From the NCBI GenBank assembly GCA_050084515.1, contig CM114271.1, forward strand, positions 58,342,001 to 58,406,000: a DNA stretch of 64,000 nt, written 5' to 3'. The position numbers and the translations under genes are program-made. This stretch comes from Blasia pusilla (lineage: Eukaryota; Marchantiophyta; Marchantiopsida; Blasiales). Positions within the stretch are counted from its first letter, which is position 1. The number at the start of each line of letters is the position of its first letter. Under the pieces are notes generated by a model that did not search any database, had not been told where the DNA came from, and saw only the letters and a list, made by a program, of their open reading frames with translations. Below are positions 24,484 through 33,999 of this stretch, in pieces.

Positions 24484-25085
24484 GCGCATCACACTTGGAA
24501 CCCGTCGGAGTCCTGGTAACTCAAAAATTACCCGAAGCCAACCGAAGCCTGCAACCCGTCGGCTTTGGACGGGTTGCTCGCTTCTGCCAAACATTGTCGA
24601 AGCGAACAACCCGTCGCTCTCCGACGAGTTGCTCGGATTCCGCTCCTTCTTGCCCGAAGATGCCGAAGGCGTGCAAACCGTCTGTTCCCGACAAGTTCCG
24701 CGGGTGCCTCACCTATTTGCCCAAAGACGGCGAGGCGTGCAACCCGTCGCCCTCCAACGGGCTGCGCAAGGACGTCGCCTTGTGGTGCAGCCAGCCGGAC
24801 TCCGACGACTTGCGCGGGAAGCCCGCGTTCTTAACCCTTGATGAGGGAAGCGTGCAACCCAACGGTCTCCGACGGATTGCCCAAGATACGTCCCGTTCCC
24901 GTCCCAAACACGGCGGAGGCGCGCAACATGTCGGTCTCCGACGGGCAGGGCGAGTACCTGGCGTTCTTTTCCGAAGACGACGGAGGCGCTCAACCCATCG
25001 GTCTCCGACGGGTTGCTCGCGCACGTGGCGACGTACCCAGGATGGCGGAGGCGCGCAACCTGTCGGACTCCGACGGGTTGCCATT
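24484..25085. repeat. Palindrome cluster B (between the divergent genes)
   Basis: Ten palindrome copies are spaced about 50-70 bp apart, between the start of the minus-strand transposase-like gene and the TATA box of the plus-strand gene. Centres differ in base content (GGACT, GGTCT, CCCTC), but the outer CAACCC/GGGTTG arms are kept in most. This is the most regular array in the window and occupies the place of a bidirectional promoter. Confidence 0.8.
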
Positions 25086-25170
25086 TTTCACGTCCGGACT
25101 TCCGTAACCTCCGGCAGGTCGCCGTCGAAAGGACGACGGGACCCAACGGTCAGCCCAACGGCTAGAAAAG

Positions 25171-25178
25171 TATAAATA
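25171..25178 (+). promoter_or_regulatory. TATA box of the ParB/methyltransferase gene
   Basis: TATAAATA stands about 85 bp after the last palindrome of cluster B and 271 bp before the chosen ATG at 25,442. Transcription would start around 25,200-25,210. Two short upstream frames (45 codons from 25,241 and a small one at about 25,419) lie in the resulting leader. Confidence 0.5.
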
Positions 25179-26654
25179 GGGCAGAAATCGCTCATTTCCG
25201 GTTTCTCATTTCACGATCTTCATTCCTCACTCTCCCGCCCATGGTGATCGAATCTGAAGGGCGTTTCACAACGACACATCGCGAGTCGATAGGAGGGAAC
25301 GAGAGCGAGACGGTTCGACCGAACGACAGCGGGACAATTCAAGCTACCCATCAAGGCGATTCGAGCTTCCCATCTTGACATCAGCAAGGCGACTGATCAA
25401 GGGATTCGTTGTGGACATGGGTGGAGGCATTTCCGAAAAAAATGACGAGGAAAAAATCACAAGCCAACAAGTCTGGAAGCTTCACTCCGAAGTCCATTAG
25501 GACTTTTGCGTCAGCATCTCCTGGGCCTCGTTCGGCGAATGAAATTAGGGAGCAGGAAATCGAGGAGCGGGAAAGGGAAGCGGAGTTGCACAACCAAGTG
25601 CTTCTTGCGAGACGTGTTCAAGAGGCGCTAGATAAACAGAACGCAGAGGCTGAGACGTCGCAGGCCTTGAAGAAAAGGATCGCCGACGAAAAGAGAGAAA
25701 AGAAGCGTCTGGACGCGTCGGTGAGGAGGGCAGAATTGGCTAAAGCGAGGAGGGAAAAAGCGATAGCCATTGACGATAGCCCTGCCGCCCAACCGCAAGT
25801 GTTGAGATGCGGGAAATGTCCCCCATGAAGTCCGGGGACACCATCAACATAGTGGAAACGCCAGAAGTTGAAATCGATGACGACGAGGTCATGAGGACCG
25901 CTAGCGTGGAGATGGTGGACATGGCCGAAGAAGCCGGAGAGCGGTCATTCTCGACTCCAAGCTCGGCGGAGGATATCGACCTCTATCGGATCGACCAGTT
26001 CCCAGTCGATTTGCCAGCTTCTGTCTCAGACAAGTTAGCTGGTCAAGAAACCGACCCTATTTTCGAGCGGGTAAGAGAGGATCTGCGTTTTTTGAATTAT
26101 GTGAATTGCAATTCATTGGGAATTCAGTGTAGCTTATTCATCTTATCCCGGTTCTGACAGGTGGTAAAGCAGATGGCACTCATGGAGGGCCACAACGCCC
26201 CGAGGATTCCACTCTGCCGATTGCGGACAATGGAATACGTCCGCGAAATTCAGTCCGACGAGGACATCACGAAGCTTAAACAATTGGCGGCGATAGCATC
26301 CTACGTCGACAGCTTTCCTCCGTTCCATGTTCAGCCTTACGACGAGCATGGAACCCAAGCTCTTGTTACGGAATAGGACTTGGAAAAGCTCGACACATTC
26401 TGGAGGATGCGAGACCAGGATTTCAGAAGGCAAGTTGAGGGCACGGAATTCAGCTGGATGAGGAATCTGCATTTCTTCATGTGGGATGGAAATCACAGGT
26501 TCATGGCGTGGACCAAGTTTGCGGAGGAGCGGCCCAACTCATTGGAGGCACATTTCTGCGTGAAGGCAGTGGTCCTTCACCCATTCCCTCATCACATGGC
26601 GACGGTGGAGATGGCAATGCATGCCATGAACACATGAGTATCTTTAGCACTTAC

Positions 26655-27345
26655 GCAACTCGTCGGGACGGTTGTTGGGATGCTTTAACACTTACGCAAC
26701 TCGTCAGACTCCGATGAGTTGCTCGATTGATGAATGGGTTTGGTTTGTTTTTGCCGAAAGCAACTCGTCGGACTCTGACGGGTTGCTCGACTCCACGCTT
26801 TTTCGGATGTTTTTTTAAGAATGCAACTCGTCGGACTCCCACGAGTTGTTCGATTGACCACAGATTTAATTAGTTTTTGGCCCAAAGCAAACCGTCGGAG
26901 TTCGACGGGTTGCTCGAGTCGCCGCCTTGTCAGGATGTTTTTTGAAGAATGCAACTCGTCGGACTCTGACGAGTTGTTCGACTGACTGCAAGTTTAGAAG
27001 GTTTTTTCCCCAAAGCAACCCGTCGGAGTCCCGGTTGCTTGCCAATCGTTTTTGGCGAAATCAACCCGTCGGAGTCCGACGGGTTGCATTCGGAAGTTGG
27101 TTCCCCAAATTTCGCGTCAAATTGCAAGTTTACATTCAATTGCGCAACCTGTCAGACTCCAACGGGTTGCTATGTTCACGTTAGTATGTTCAGTTGCACA
27201 ACCCGTCGGAGTCCGACGGGTTGAAACCAGGCATTAGCAAATCTGAATGCAATCCGTCGGACTCTGACGGGTTGCATCATTTAGCTCGTTGCTACAATCC
27301 GACCTTGAGCTGTGACGACCCGTCGGAGTCCGACGGGTTGCAGGA
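26655..27345. repeat. Palindrome cluster C (intron)
   Basis: About twelve palindromes spaced 45-70 bp lie between the ParB-like exon and the helical exon. Copies at 27,062-27,086 and 27,199-27,223 are perfect: CAACCCGTCGGA, one central base, then the exact reverse complement. The copies upstream of 27,000 mostly have CTCG/CGAG in place of CCCG/CGGG, so two arm subtypes exist, with compensating changes in both arms. Confidence 0.85.
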
Positions 27346-27964
27346 ACCCATGTAATTTCCTGACGGGTTGAGTTTGGATGTGCAGAATTGTATCGGAGGG
27401 GAATGTCACCCACCACTGGATCCAGGACTGCGATCGGGTGAGGAAGGTGCTTACGACGCACCCGGGAGAGTACAGGGGGTTCTTGGGCGATGCCCTTGTC
27501 AATCATATGCTTGCAAAGGGTGCTCAGATAAAGAAGAAAACTTGGGCAAATAAGTTTATTTCCCAAAATGCAGTCGTAACCATCCTTTGCTGGTCGAAGA
27601 TACAGGCTGCGAAGAAGAGCGCTGCATTGGAGCTAGAGCAGAGGGAGAAGGTATCTGCGTCTGAGCGCGCGAAATTCATCCAAGCTGCAATATCTGCAGC
27701 AACGAAATACACGGCGAGCAAGATGCAGCGATACATCAGCATTCTCAACCCCAAACTTGGTCCGGAGTTCTACAAGGAGCTGAAGGCGATTATCAAGCGC
27801 CAGCGGAAAAGGGATGAAGATCCGCATGGTCGGATTGGGGAGAAAGTGTCCCTGGATCGCGTGCATCGGTTTGCGTTGTCCGGCATAAGCGAGTTTAGGA
27901 GGATCCGACTGATGAAAATCAGTCTCGAGGGCATAAAGGGTTTTTCCTTGTGTTTCCGGAAAGA

Positions 27965-28160
27965 TGCAACCCGTCTGATAGCGACGGGTTGCTCTCAGGC
28001 GAGCATGGGCTGCTCTAGGCGAGCAACCCGTCGCCTTCCGACGGGTTGCTCACGGACAAAAACAACGGAGCCATGTTTTAGTCCCTGACCAACCCGTCGG
28101 AAGGCGATGGGTTGATCCGGGACAAAACAACCCGTCGGACTCCGACAGGTTGATCCAAAG
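27965..28160. repeat. Palindrome cluster D (intron)
   Basis: Four palindromes lie in the intron before the methyltransferase-like exon that begins at 28,212. Central bases vary (GATAGC, CCTTCC, GAAGGC, GACTCC), while the CAACCCGTC and GACGGGTTG arms are nearly constant. Confidence 0.8.
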
Positions 28161-28779
28161 TCACTAATTGAAAATGTTCTCAAGCCGAATTCTTTAGTTG
28201 CTGACATTGTTTCCAACATGCTGATTTACAGATGGACCACTCCTACGTGTACTGCTTCGTTCGGCCCGAGCACAATTTCCAGGTGTTCAAGATCGAGGAT
28301 CCTGTGGATCCATGCTCAGATGGGTACAGCTTAGATAGTTTGTACAATTCCCCCCCGGGAATTTACATGCAAGACAAGATTACCCCTTACGGGAGGAAGG
28401 GAAAAGTCGCCAGCCCTGATGCAAACGCTCATCGAGCTCTGCTCAAGGCCGGGTGACTTGGTGTTCGACTTAGTGGGACTTTCAGGAGCAAGTATCAAAG
28501 GCGCCTGGCAAAGTGGTAGGAACATTCTCTCGCCTCGAGGGGAAGGCAGAATCGCTTGACCTTTGCAAGGAGGCAAAGCGAATCGAAAGGCTCGTTGGGG
28601 TGTACAACTCTCCACCGGCCGAGAGCTCGGTTCCAGACCCACCCTTGGTAGTGACTCCATCGTCACTTCCAACGATTCCAAAATCGGGAGGGCAAGGCCG
28701 AAAGTAATTTTGCAAGAGCTATCGGACGATGACGAGTGAGTTCAAAGAACTCAACGACCCAGCTTGACTGCAACGTTTG

Positions 28780-29935
28780 GAGTAGGGAGTTTTTTGATGA
28801 TGAGGCAAAAGATTTCATAGAATAGATCAAATGTCTGATTCGAGCTTTTTTGGATGATATAAAGCGTAAGATTTTTTTGAACGATGGTGGTGCTTGTAAA
28901 AGTTTTTGAACATTTTTGTCTTTTCAATGTGATCGTCTATGTACTCCGCGGACTTCTATTTTGCAACCCGTCGGATTTCTCTTGCTTGCAACTTTTCACT
29001 TTATGACCACTGCAACCCGTTGGATTTCTCCTGCTTGCAACATTTCACTTTTTGACCACTGCACCCTTTTTACCACTTCCAGGCAACCTGTCTGATTCCG
29101 ACAGTTGCCGATCGGACTCTTTCCTGTTGGTCCAACTTAAGAGGCGATCTGGCGGGCTTCTTCCTAGGCACCTTCCCTCAACTCGTAAAGCGGCGTAGGC
29201 TTCTTTTCTTCTCTCAGGCGTGTTGGATTCCTACTACTGTGCGATTGCCATAATGGTATTACCGGGACGGAGCGGATATTGATCTTTGGATGGGTGTCAC
29301 ATTGTAGAGCGTACAAGATATACTGCCGAGGAAGGCGGTGGGACTCGAAACAGGTTACATGGGACCGTTATGGTGTACCTAGGGGGGGACCAAGGCTCTC
29401 GAATTCGCCAACATTTTCGATCCCCGTCTACAATCGACCAGAGGAGCCACTTGTATCCCAGGACATTCCTTTGGTACTGTCACCGAGGAGAGTTAGGAGT
29501 AAATTTGTAGATGACGAGGCTGAAGAAATCATAGACTAGGTGAAATGTACATTTCCGAGGTTCCTTCGGAGGTAATAAAGGACGAGATTTTTTCAACCCA
29601 TAATGGTGTTTGTAAAAGTTTGCTGGAATATTTTTTTGGACTTGTGGATTGTGTTCTTTTAGCTACTCAAAATTACAATTCTACAACCTCGTATGATTCC
29701 GACGGGTTGCAACTTTTTGCATTTTGCCCACGTTGCCTGTCGGATTCTGACAGGTTGATTGCTTGAGTGATCGGACTCTATTCCGGTGAGACCAACTTCA
29801 GACGCATTGTGGCGGGCTTCTTGACTTTTGGCTCGTTCCCCTACATTCGTCAAACCAGTTAAAGGCTTCTTTTCTTGTCTAAGATGTGCAGGATTCCTAC
29901 TACCTGTCGGATTGCCATTTCGGATTCCCAACCTG
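28780..29935 (+). repeat. Tandem duplication of the gene's 3' end with degenerate palindromes
   Basis: Two successive blocks, about 690-720 bp apart, share a C-terminal frame (FDDEAKDFIE stop at about 28,796-28,827; VDDEAEEIID stop at about 29,508-29,539). Both then have an AT-rich stretch with GGTGNTTGTAAAAGTTT, and a segment GGCGGGCTTCTT...GGCTTCTTTTCTT...GGATTCCTACTAC (about 29,150-29,245 and 29,813-29,905). Half or whole palindromes occur at about 28,964, 29,012, 29,084, 29,683, 29,731 and 29,905. The second block may be a diverged extra last exon. Confidence 0.55.
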
Positions 29936-30507
29936 TGAGATCATCGTGGGTGCAGGGTGGAAGAAAATCACTTCTAAAAATCTTTCCTTTCTTATGGTGA
30001 GCTTTCTTGCGGGTTGGGAGGGGTGCATCTTCTCGGTTTCTCAGCCTTAGGATCTGATGTGTTCACATTTCAAAAAGTTGGTCTTGAGCAGACACCATTC
30101 ATAACCAACAGAAAGTTGGTTATGGGGCAATTTAGGGGAGGCCATGATGCAGGAAACAATCCATGCAAAAAGAGAGGTTGGCATCCGGGTGGTCCTCCAA
30201 CAAAAATACCAAGGGCACTGATTTTTGTTGACCGAGACAGGGAATGTTAAGAAACTTAGGCTCACATGGAGAGTGATGGAAAAATGTTTGTAGTGGTCTT
30301 ATGATGTCTCCTTTTTCTCGCTTGAGAAAGAGGAGGTTTTTTAGGGCCAAATGTGGACCACTAAATACTCTCTTCTAAAGATTTCCTGAATTTGAAAGCA
30401 AACAAAAATTTCAAATATGTCAACAAGTTTTGAAGAGAGGAGGCGTATTTGGCCCCTTTTTTTTAAGAGAGACTCTCCTCTCTTCCTCTCTTCCTCTCCT
30501 CTCTTAC

Positions 30508-31420
30508 TCTCTCCTGCCAGAATACGGCCCCATCATCGTCGTTGGGGCTACCAATCACAACATAGCAGCATGAAATCACAACTCAAACACCATAACCTGA
30601 GGTCATCTCCCATCACTGGTTGATGACGGAACTACGATGACGGTGGAGGCCAAAACAAAGTACGTGGTGGTGATGCAAGTCAAAGAATCAATGAACGTCG
30701 TGGAAGACCCTCCACTCCGTAACGGCGGCAATGGCAACCAAAGGGTGGACAACGGACATTGGACCATTGACGGTGACGGTTGACCGTTGATGGTGACGGT
30801 TGATCGGTGACGATGATGGTGGACCGTTGATGGTGACTATGATGGCAACGGCCGCCATCGGTGTGGCGGCTGGTTTAGGGTTTGAACAATTTAACCCTAA
30901 AAATCGCCTAGCAATGGAAATTTTGCAAGATTGACCATAACTTTTTGTTCACAACTCCAAATTGCGCACTATTTGTTGCACAACATGTACAACTTTACAA
31001 TCTACAATACTATCAAAAATATTTAGAATCGGACATTTCAGTAAAAACTAACGGGGATTGTTGTAAAGCCCAATGTCTCTTTCTCCTACACAAAATTTGG
31101 CAGCGCTTCTGCGATGATTTCTCCCAACAAAAATGTAAAACCTGTAAAAATACAAATCAACAAGCTACATGGTGCTCCCAAGAGCATCGCATGGGGCAAT
31201 CTACCCCCATGATCAATCTCTATCAGAAATTGGGCAGCGCTTGCGCGCGCCACTCTTCCATACCAGAAATCGGCAAATACAAAGAACAATCAAAGTAGCC
31301 CTTGCTCGGGTGAGCACTCCCATGAGCCGCTGAACAGGGAACACGGTCCCCAACCTGCAAAAATAGTGAGTGACTAGCGAGCTCCCCCATGAAGCTCTCT
31401 CACTCTCTCATTCTCTCGTT
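30508..31420 (-). other. Element 1 leader, 5' portion
   Basis: No coding frame is convincing. At 30,760-30,870 there is a GACGGTGACGGTTGAC-like short repeat, followed by GGTTTAGGGTTTGAAC. The stretch links the 5' LTR (31,421-31,938) with the DNA-transposon-like block. I could not identify a tRNA primer-binding site after the LTR. Confidence 0.4.
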
Positions 31421-31938
31421 GTAAAGTAAAATCCAATCTCTCTCTACACCATCTCACACCATGGCTCTCAAAGGTGTGCACTCTCTCTCATGTCAAACCA
31501 AACCCACTCTCCTAATGAGAGGCTTGGGTTATACTCACAAGGGGGAAGGGACCATAGCTCTTCCGCCTTATGCCAAGAGGTTCAACAAAGAGAGAATGAG
31601 CTCTCAAGCTCTCTCTCTCTTTGAGGTATACCCCCTTCCCTCTCCCACGCCCTCTCGACGGTAACCTATGCTCGCAGGTCATCTCCTTGGCTCTTGACCT
31701 GCTGTAGCAAGTTAAGGGCCACTTCCCAAAGTGGAAATTCAACTATCCCCAATATGGACACTTCCTCGAAATAGTAAGTTTCTCTACATGGCTCCAAATG
31801 AGCCGAAACGAAAGGGAAACCTGCTCTCTCAGGTTTCCCGACGCCTCAGCAAGTCATCTTCGACCTCTTGGGCATGTCCTCCACTACTCATGTAGATGCT
31901 TTGCTAGATCCCACTGATCTATCCTAACAGTCGTGACA
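31421..31938 (-). repeat. 5' LTR of element 1, lacking the terminal module
   Basis: On minus it starts TGTCACGACTGTTAGG at 31,938 and matches the LTR body at 12,690-12,187 and 1071-1574 down to GGATTTTACTTTAC at 31,421. The roughly 125-bp TGGAGATATT end module found in the 3' LTR is absent; unrelated sequence follows. The left neighbour is CCAA, the target-site copy in element 2. Confidence 0.7.
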
Positions 31939-32800
31939 TTGGGCTCCACCAACCTCTATACAAAGTCATCCCAAACCAAGCCAGGTCCGGCCTCCTTGAA
32001 TGCATAGGAAGCAGGAAAACTCACAAATATGGGAAAGGTTGCCCTTGGCATGCCAATCTTGTTGACCACAGTCAACGGTGGTCGATCCTCGTGCCTCATT
32101 GCCTGTGATCGACAACCTGGATCCATAATAGAATCCACCGACAAAATCGAAGGGGCGGTCCACTATAATATACGCCCTCCGCAAAACATCATGTGGGACC
32201 AAGTTGGTCCACCAAAGACGCGGGTGGCGTGCTCTAGAACCTACACTTGCCGCATCCAAAAATATTGTCCGTCCGATCTATGCGCGAACTTGATGTGCAC
32301 TCTTCACCACGTGGGATTTTGAATCGCCCAAAATTGATACATTCTCCAAAATGTATGATGGAGGATGAGACTAATGCTCCTGTAAGTGTCGCAAGATCCG
32401 CATCATCTACCAAAACAACCTAGACCAAGAAGAGTCCACTAATCCGCTATCCCGTCCAGCATTCGACTGGCCCTGACAAGTTCAACCAGCAATGACCAAG
32501 TCTATGGTCCCTACTTGCTCCAAGTCCTGCACCTCCAAAAATGAAATGTCCCTCAGTAGGGAACTGTGGTAACCCTGAATGGCGGACGGAGACAAGAAGT
32601 CAAGAAAACGGAGACGTAACTGTGCCACATGGTGAAGTGAAGTGCGCCTTGCAACATCATCAATCTCCACATACATGTACTGCTCCACGCGCACTCCAGC
32701 CTACAAAATAGCAGTTATCCCAATTTTGATCCCTCCAAAGAGATCCAACACCCGAATTCCCTCCTTTGGGTTGCACTACACAATCGGGGTGGTGTCCAAA
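31939..32800 (-). pseudogene. C5-cytosine DNA methyltransferase domain of element 2 (motifs I to IX)
   Basis: This copy keeps the part that element 1 lost. In order on minus: VLDLFGGIKIG (motif I, about 32,757-32,724), YMYVEIDDVARR (motif II region, about 32,675), DLVIAG, then TCQGQSNAG (catalytic Cys kept, but the Trp is a stop and Pro is Thr, about 32,490-32,460), ILENV (motif VI ENV intact, about 32,350), SRARHPRLWWTN (motif VIII, about 32,230), and finally VEPN, where element 1 interrupts it. The remaining tail is at 12,041-11,900. At least six stops are visible. Motif order and spacing are those of C5-methyltransferases. Confidence 0.8.
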
Positions 32801-32835
32801 GGGATCATAGTAGCACTCCTAGCTACTTGGGATTC

Positions 32836-33780
32836 CTATGACCCATCACACTCTGGTGCAAACGTCTTGCTCCATGCGGTCTGCACATGCTCAGTGGCTA
32901 GGCGTCGAAGATCCTCAGTCCAGCCCCAAAGCGGCACCTCTCCTCCACGGACTGATGCGGCTACCATGACACTCCTCTCCATAGAAATGTCAAGAACAGG
33001 AGTATCCTTTGCATGGACATGTCCCTCAATCAAATCACTAGGCCAAGTGATGGTATTGCTAAATGTTGCTAAGGTCGCCATCTCTCCTCGACGACGCTCG
33101 ATCATTGCACCTCTAAATTGAACGGCTAATGAGCTAAGGCGCCCATCACTTGACTGCCATCCTGGTCTGTAGGATGGTGACTCCTCCCAATAATTCAGGG
33201 AAAACCCCATCGGGTATAACACTGCTCCACCAACCAAGACGTCGTAGGACTCTCCATTAGTCACTATCGCCTTGGCTTGCACCACGGACTCATCCGTAGG
33301 ATATCTCGCTCTAATCCTCACCACGACCCCATGTTGGATGATATATTGGGTGATACTCACTCCACCTAAGGATGTCTATATCCGGAATGGACAAATTTCC
33401 ACATCGGCTCTCGTCACGCCCAATCCTATGAATGACGCTTTCCCCAACATCAGGGGTTGTCCTCCTGAATCCAGCAAGACGCGCTACGGATTAAAAGCTC
33501 TACCTCCTGGACTCACCAATTGGAAGACCTCTCCCCAATTATCCAGCAGCACAACACCAAGAGAAGCCATGGCATGCTCTATCGCGGATCTAGCCGACAT
33601 TTCCACCATCCTAGCAGCCGCAACTTGCCATGAATCTGACGTGGACGGCCCGAGCATCTGGTCCAAGGGCAGATCCATCACCTCCTCTGCAATCACCTCT
33701 GAACGTGATGCAAGAACTCCAACTCCATGCTCACACATCGTAGCAGTGAGCCAGAAAACCTCAACGGACGTACCTCCCAA
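32836..33780 (-). pseudogene. Element 2 protease region
   Basis: Minus frames 33,780-33,484 and 33,360-32,836 match the element 1 protease region residue for residue (VVLLDNWGEVFQLVSPGG; YDVLVGGAVLYPMGFSLNYW). The catalytic segment between them, near 33,480-33,400, is out of frame and carries a stop. The sequence continues directly into the methyltransferase, as in element 1. Confidence 0.7.
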
Positions 33781-33999
33781 TGCAACGTCATAACATTGGA
33801 AGCATAAAATAAAGGAGCGCGGGACACAACAGTGGTCGCCCCCAACAACATGCTCGACACATGCTCCTCCTAAGCATCAGCAATAGGAGTCGTCACACTC
33901 GCTCTTCGTGCCTGCACACCAATAATATCACCAACTCTCCGGGAACTCTGATCAGGACACATTGATGGGATCCTCATCGCCTTAGACAATGTGAAGGAT

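Larger units (their letters stand above)
25442..28710 (+). pseudogene. Gene joining a ParB/sulfiredoxin-like domain to an amino-DNA-methyltransferase-like domain
   Basis: Exon a (25,442-26,070, donor GTAAGA) is a charged coiled coil (EIEEREREAELHNQ) and acidic linker with one frameshift near 25,797. Exon b (26,161-26,637) carries YVDSFPPFHVQPYDEHG and WDGNHRFMAW (26,482-26,511), matching the DGNHR/GxHR signature of ParB/Srx folds; it has one in-frame TAG at about 26,375. After palindrome cluster C comes a helical exon (about 27,389-27,950, WIQDCDRVRKV...). After cluster D, from 28,212, follow SYVYCFVRPEHNF, then in a shifted frame EKSPALMQTLIELC and PGDLVFDLVGLSGAS (28,449-28,493), then GKAESLDLC. 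The last part matches motif I of N6-adenine/N4-cytosine DNA methyltransferases that end with 'EKP..LM..LI..PGD.VLD'. I did not find the catalytic DPPY-type motif. ParB-methylase fusions are known in phages and bacteria; here the gene is spliced, mobile and broken. Confidence 0.5.
19983..30507. mobile_element. DNA-transposon-like block with SWIM transposase and ParB/methyltransferase gene
   Basis: The block interrupts the leader of element 1. Its two ends carry matching inverted GA-rich tracts, both beginning GTAAGAG and containing GAGAGGAAGAGA and GAAGAGAGGAGAG: 19,983 onward on plus, and 30,507 backward on minus. The string ATCATCGTCG lies 7 bp outside the left tract and 24 bp outside the right one; a 9-10 bp duplication would fit a Mutator-like element, but the unequal distances make this tentative. 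Inside are a minus-strand transposase-like gene (20.4-24.3 kb), a divergent plus-strand gene (25.4-28.7 kb) and about 34 palindromes. The family could be MULE-like or another SWIM-containing superfamily. Confidence 0.45.
12042..31938 (-). mobile_element. Nested Ty3/Gypsy element 1 (gag-PR-C5 methyltransferase-RT-RH-IN-PHD)
   Basis: Element 1 runs on minus from an LTR at 31,938-31,421 through leader, gag, protease, methyltransferase, RT, RNase H and integrase-PHD to the 3' LTR ending at 12,042. Both outer ends cut the same codon run of a related element: the left flank ends ...GAGCCCAA and the right flank starts CCAACGCC. Removing one CCAA joins element 2 in frame (E-P-N-A-D-E). The LTR ends are TGTC...GACA. 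A 10.5-kb block interrupts its leader. Without that block the element would be about 9.3 kb. It is defective (methyltransferase and integrase deletions, stops). Confidence 0.7.

Noticed and set aside
25241-25378. 45-codon frame starting MVIESEGRF after the TATA box
   Set aside because: No homologue or domain is recognised; it is more likely an upstream frame in the leader.
24280-27240. Long overlapping frames with repeated peptides such as RRSPTGC and QPVGLRRVA on both strands
   Set aside because: They are translations of the palindromic repeats in several frames at once, so they are shadows and not a repeat protein.
21930-29930. Palindrome clusters considered as a CRISPR array
   Set aside because: Spacing is irregular, repeats vary, they sit in introns of eukaryotic-type genes and no cas gene is near.
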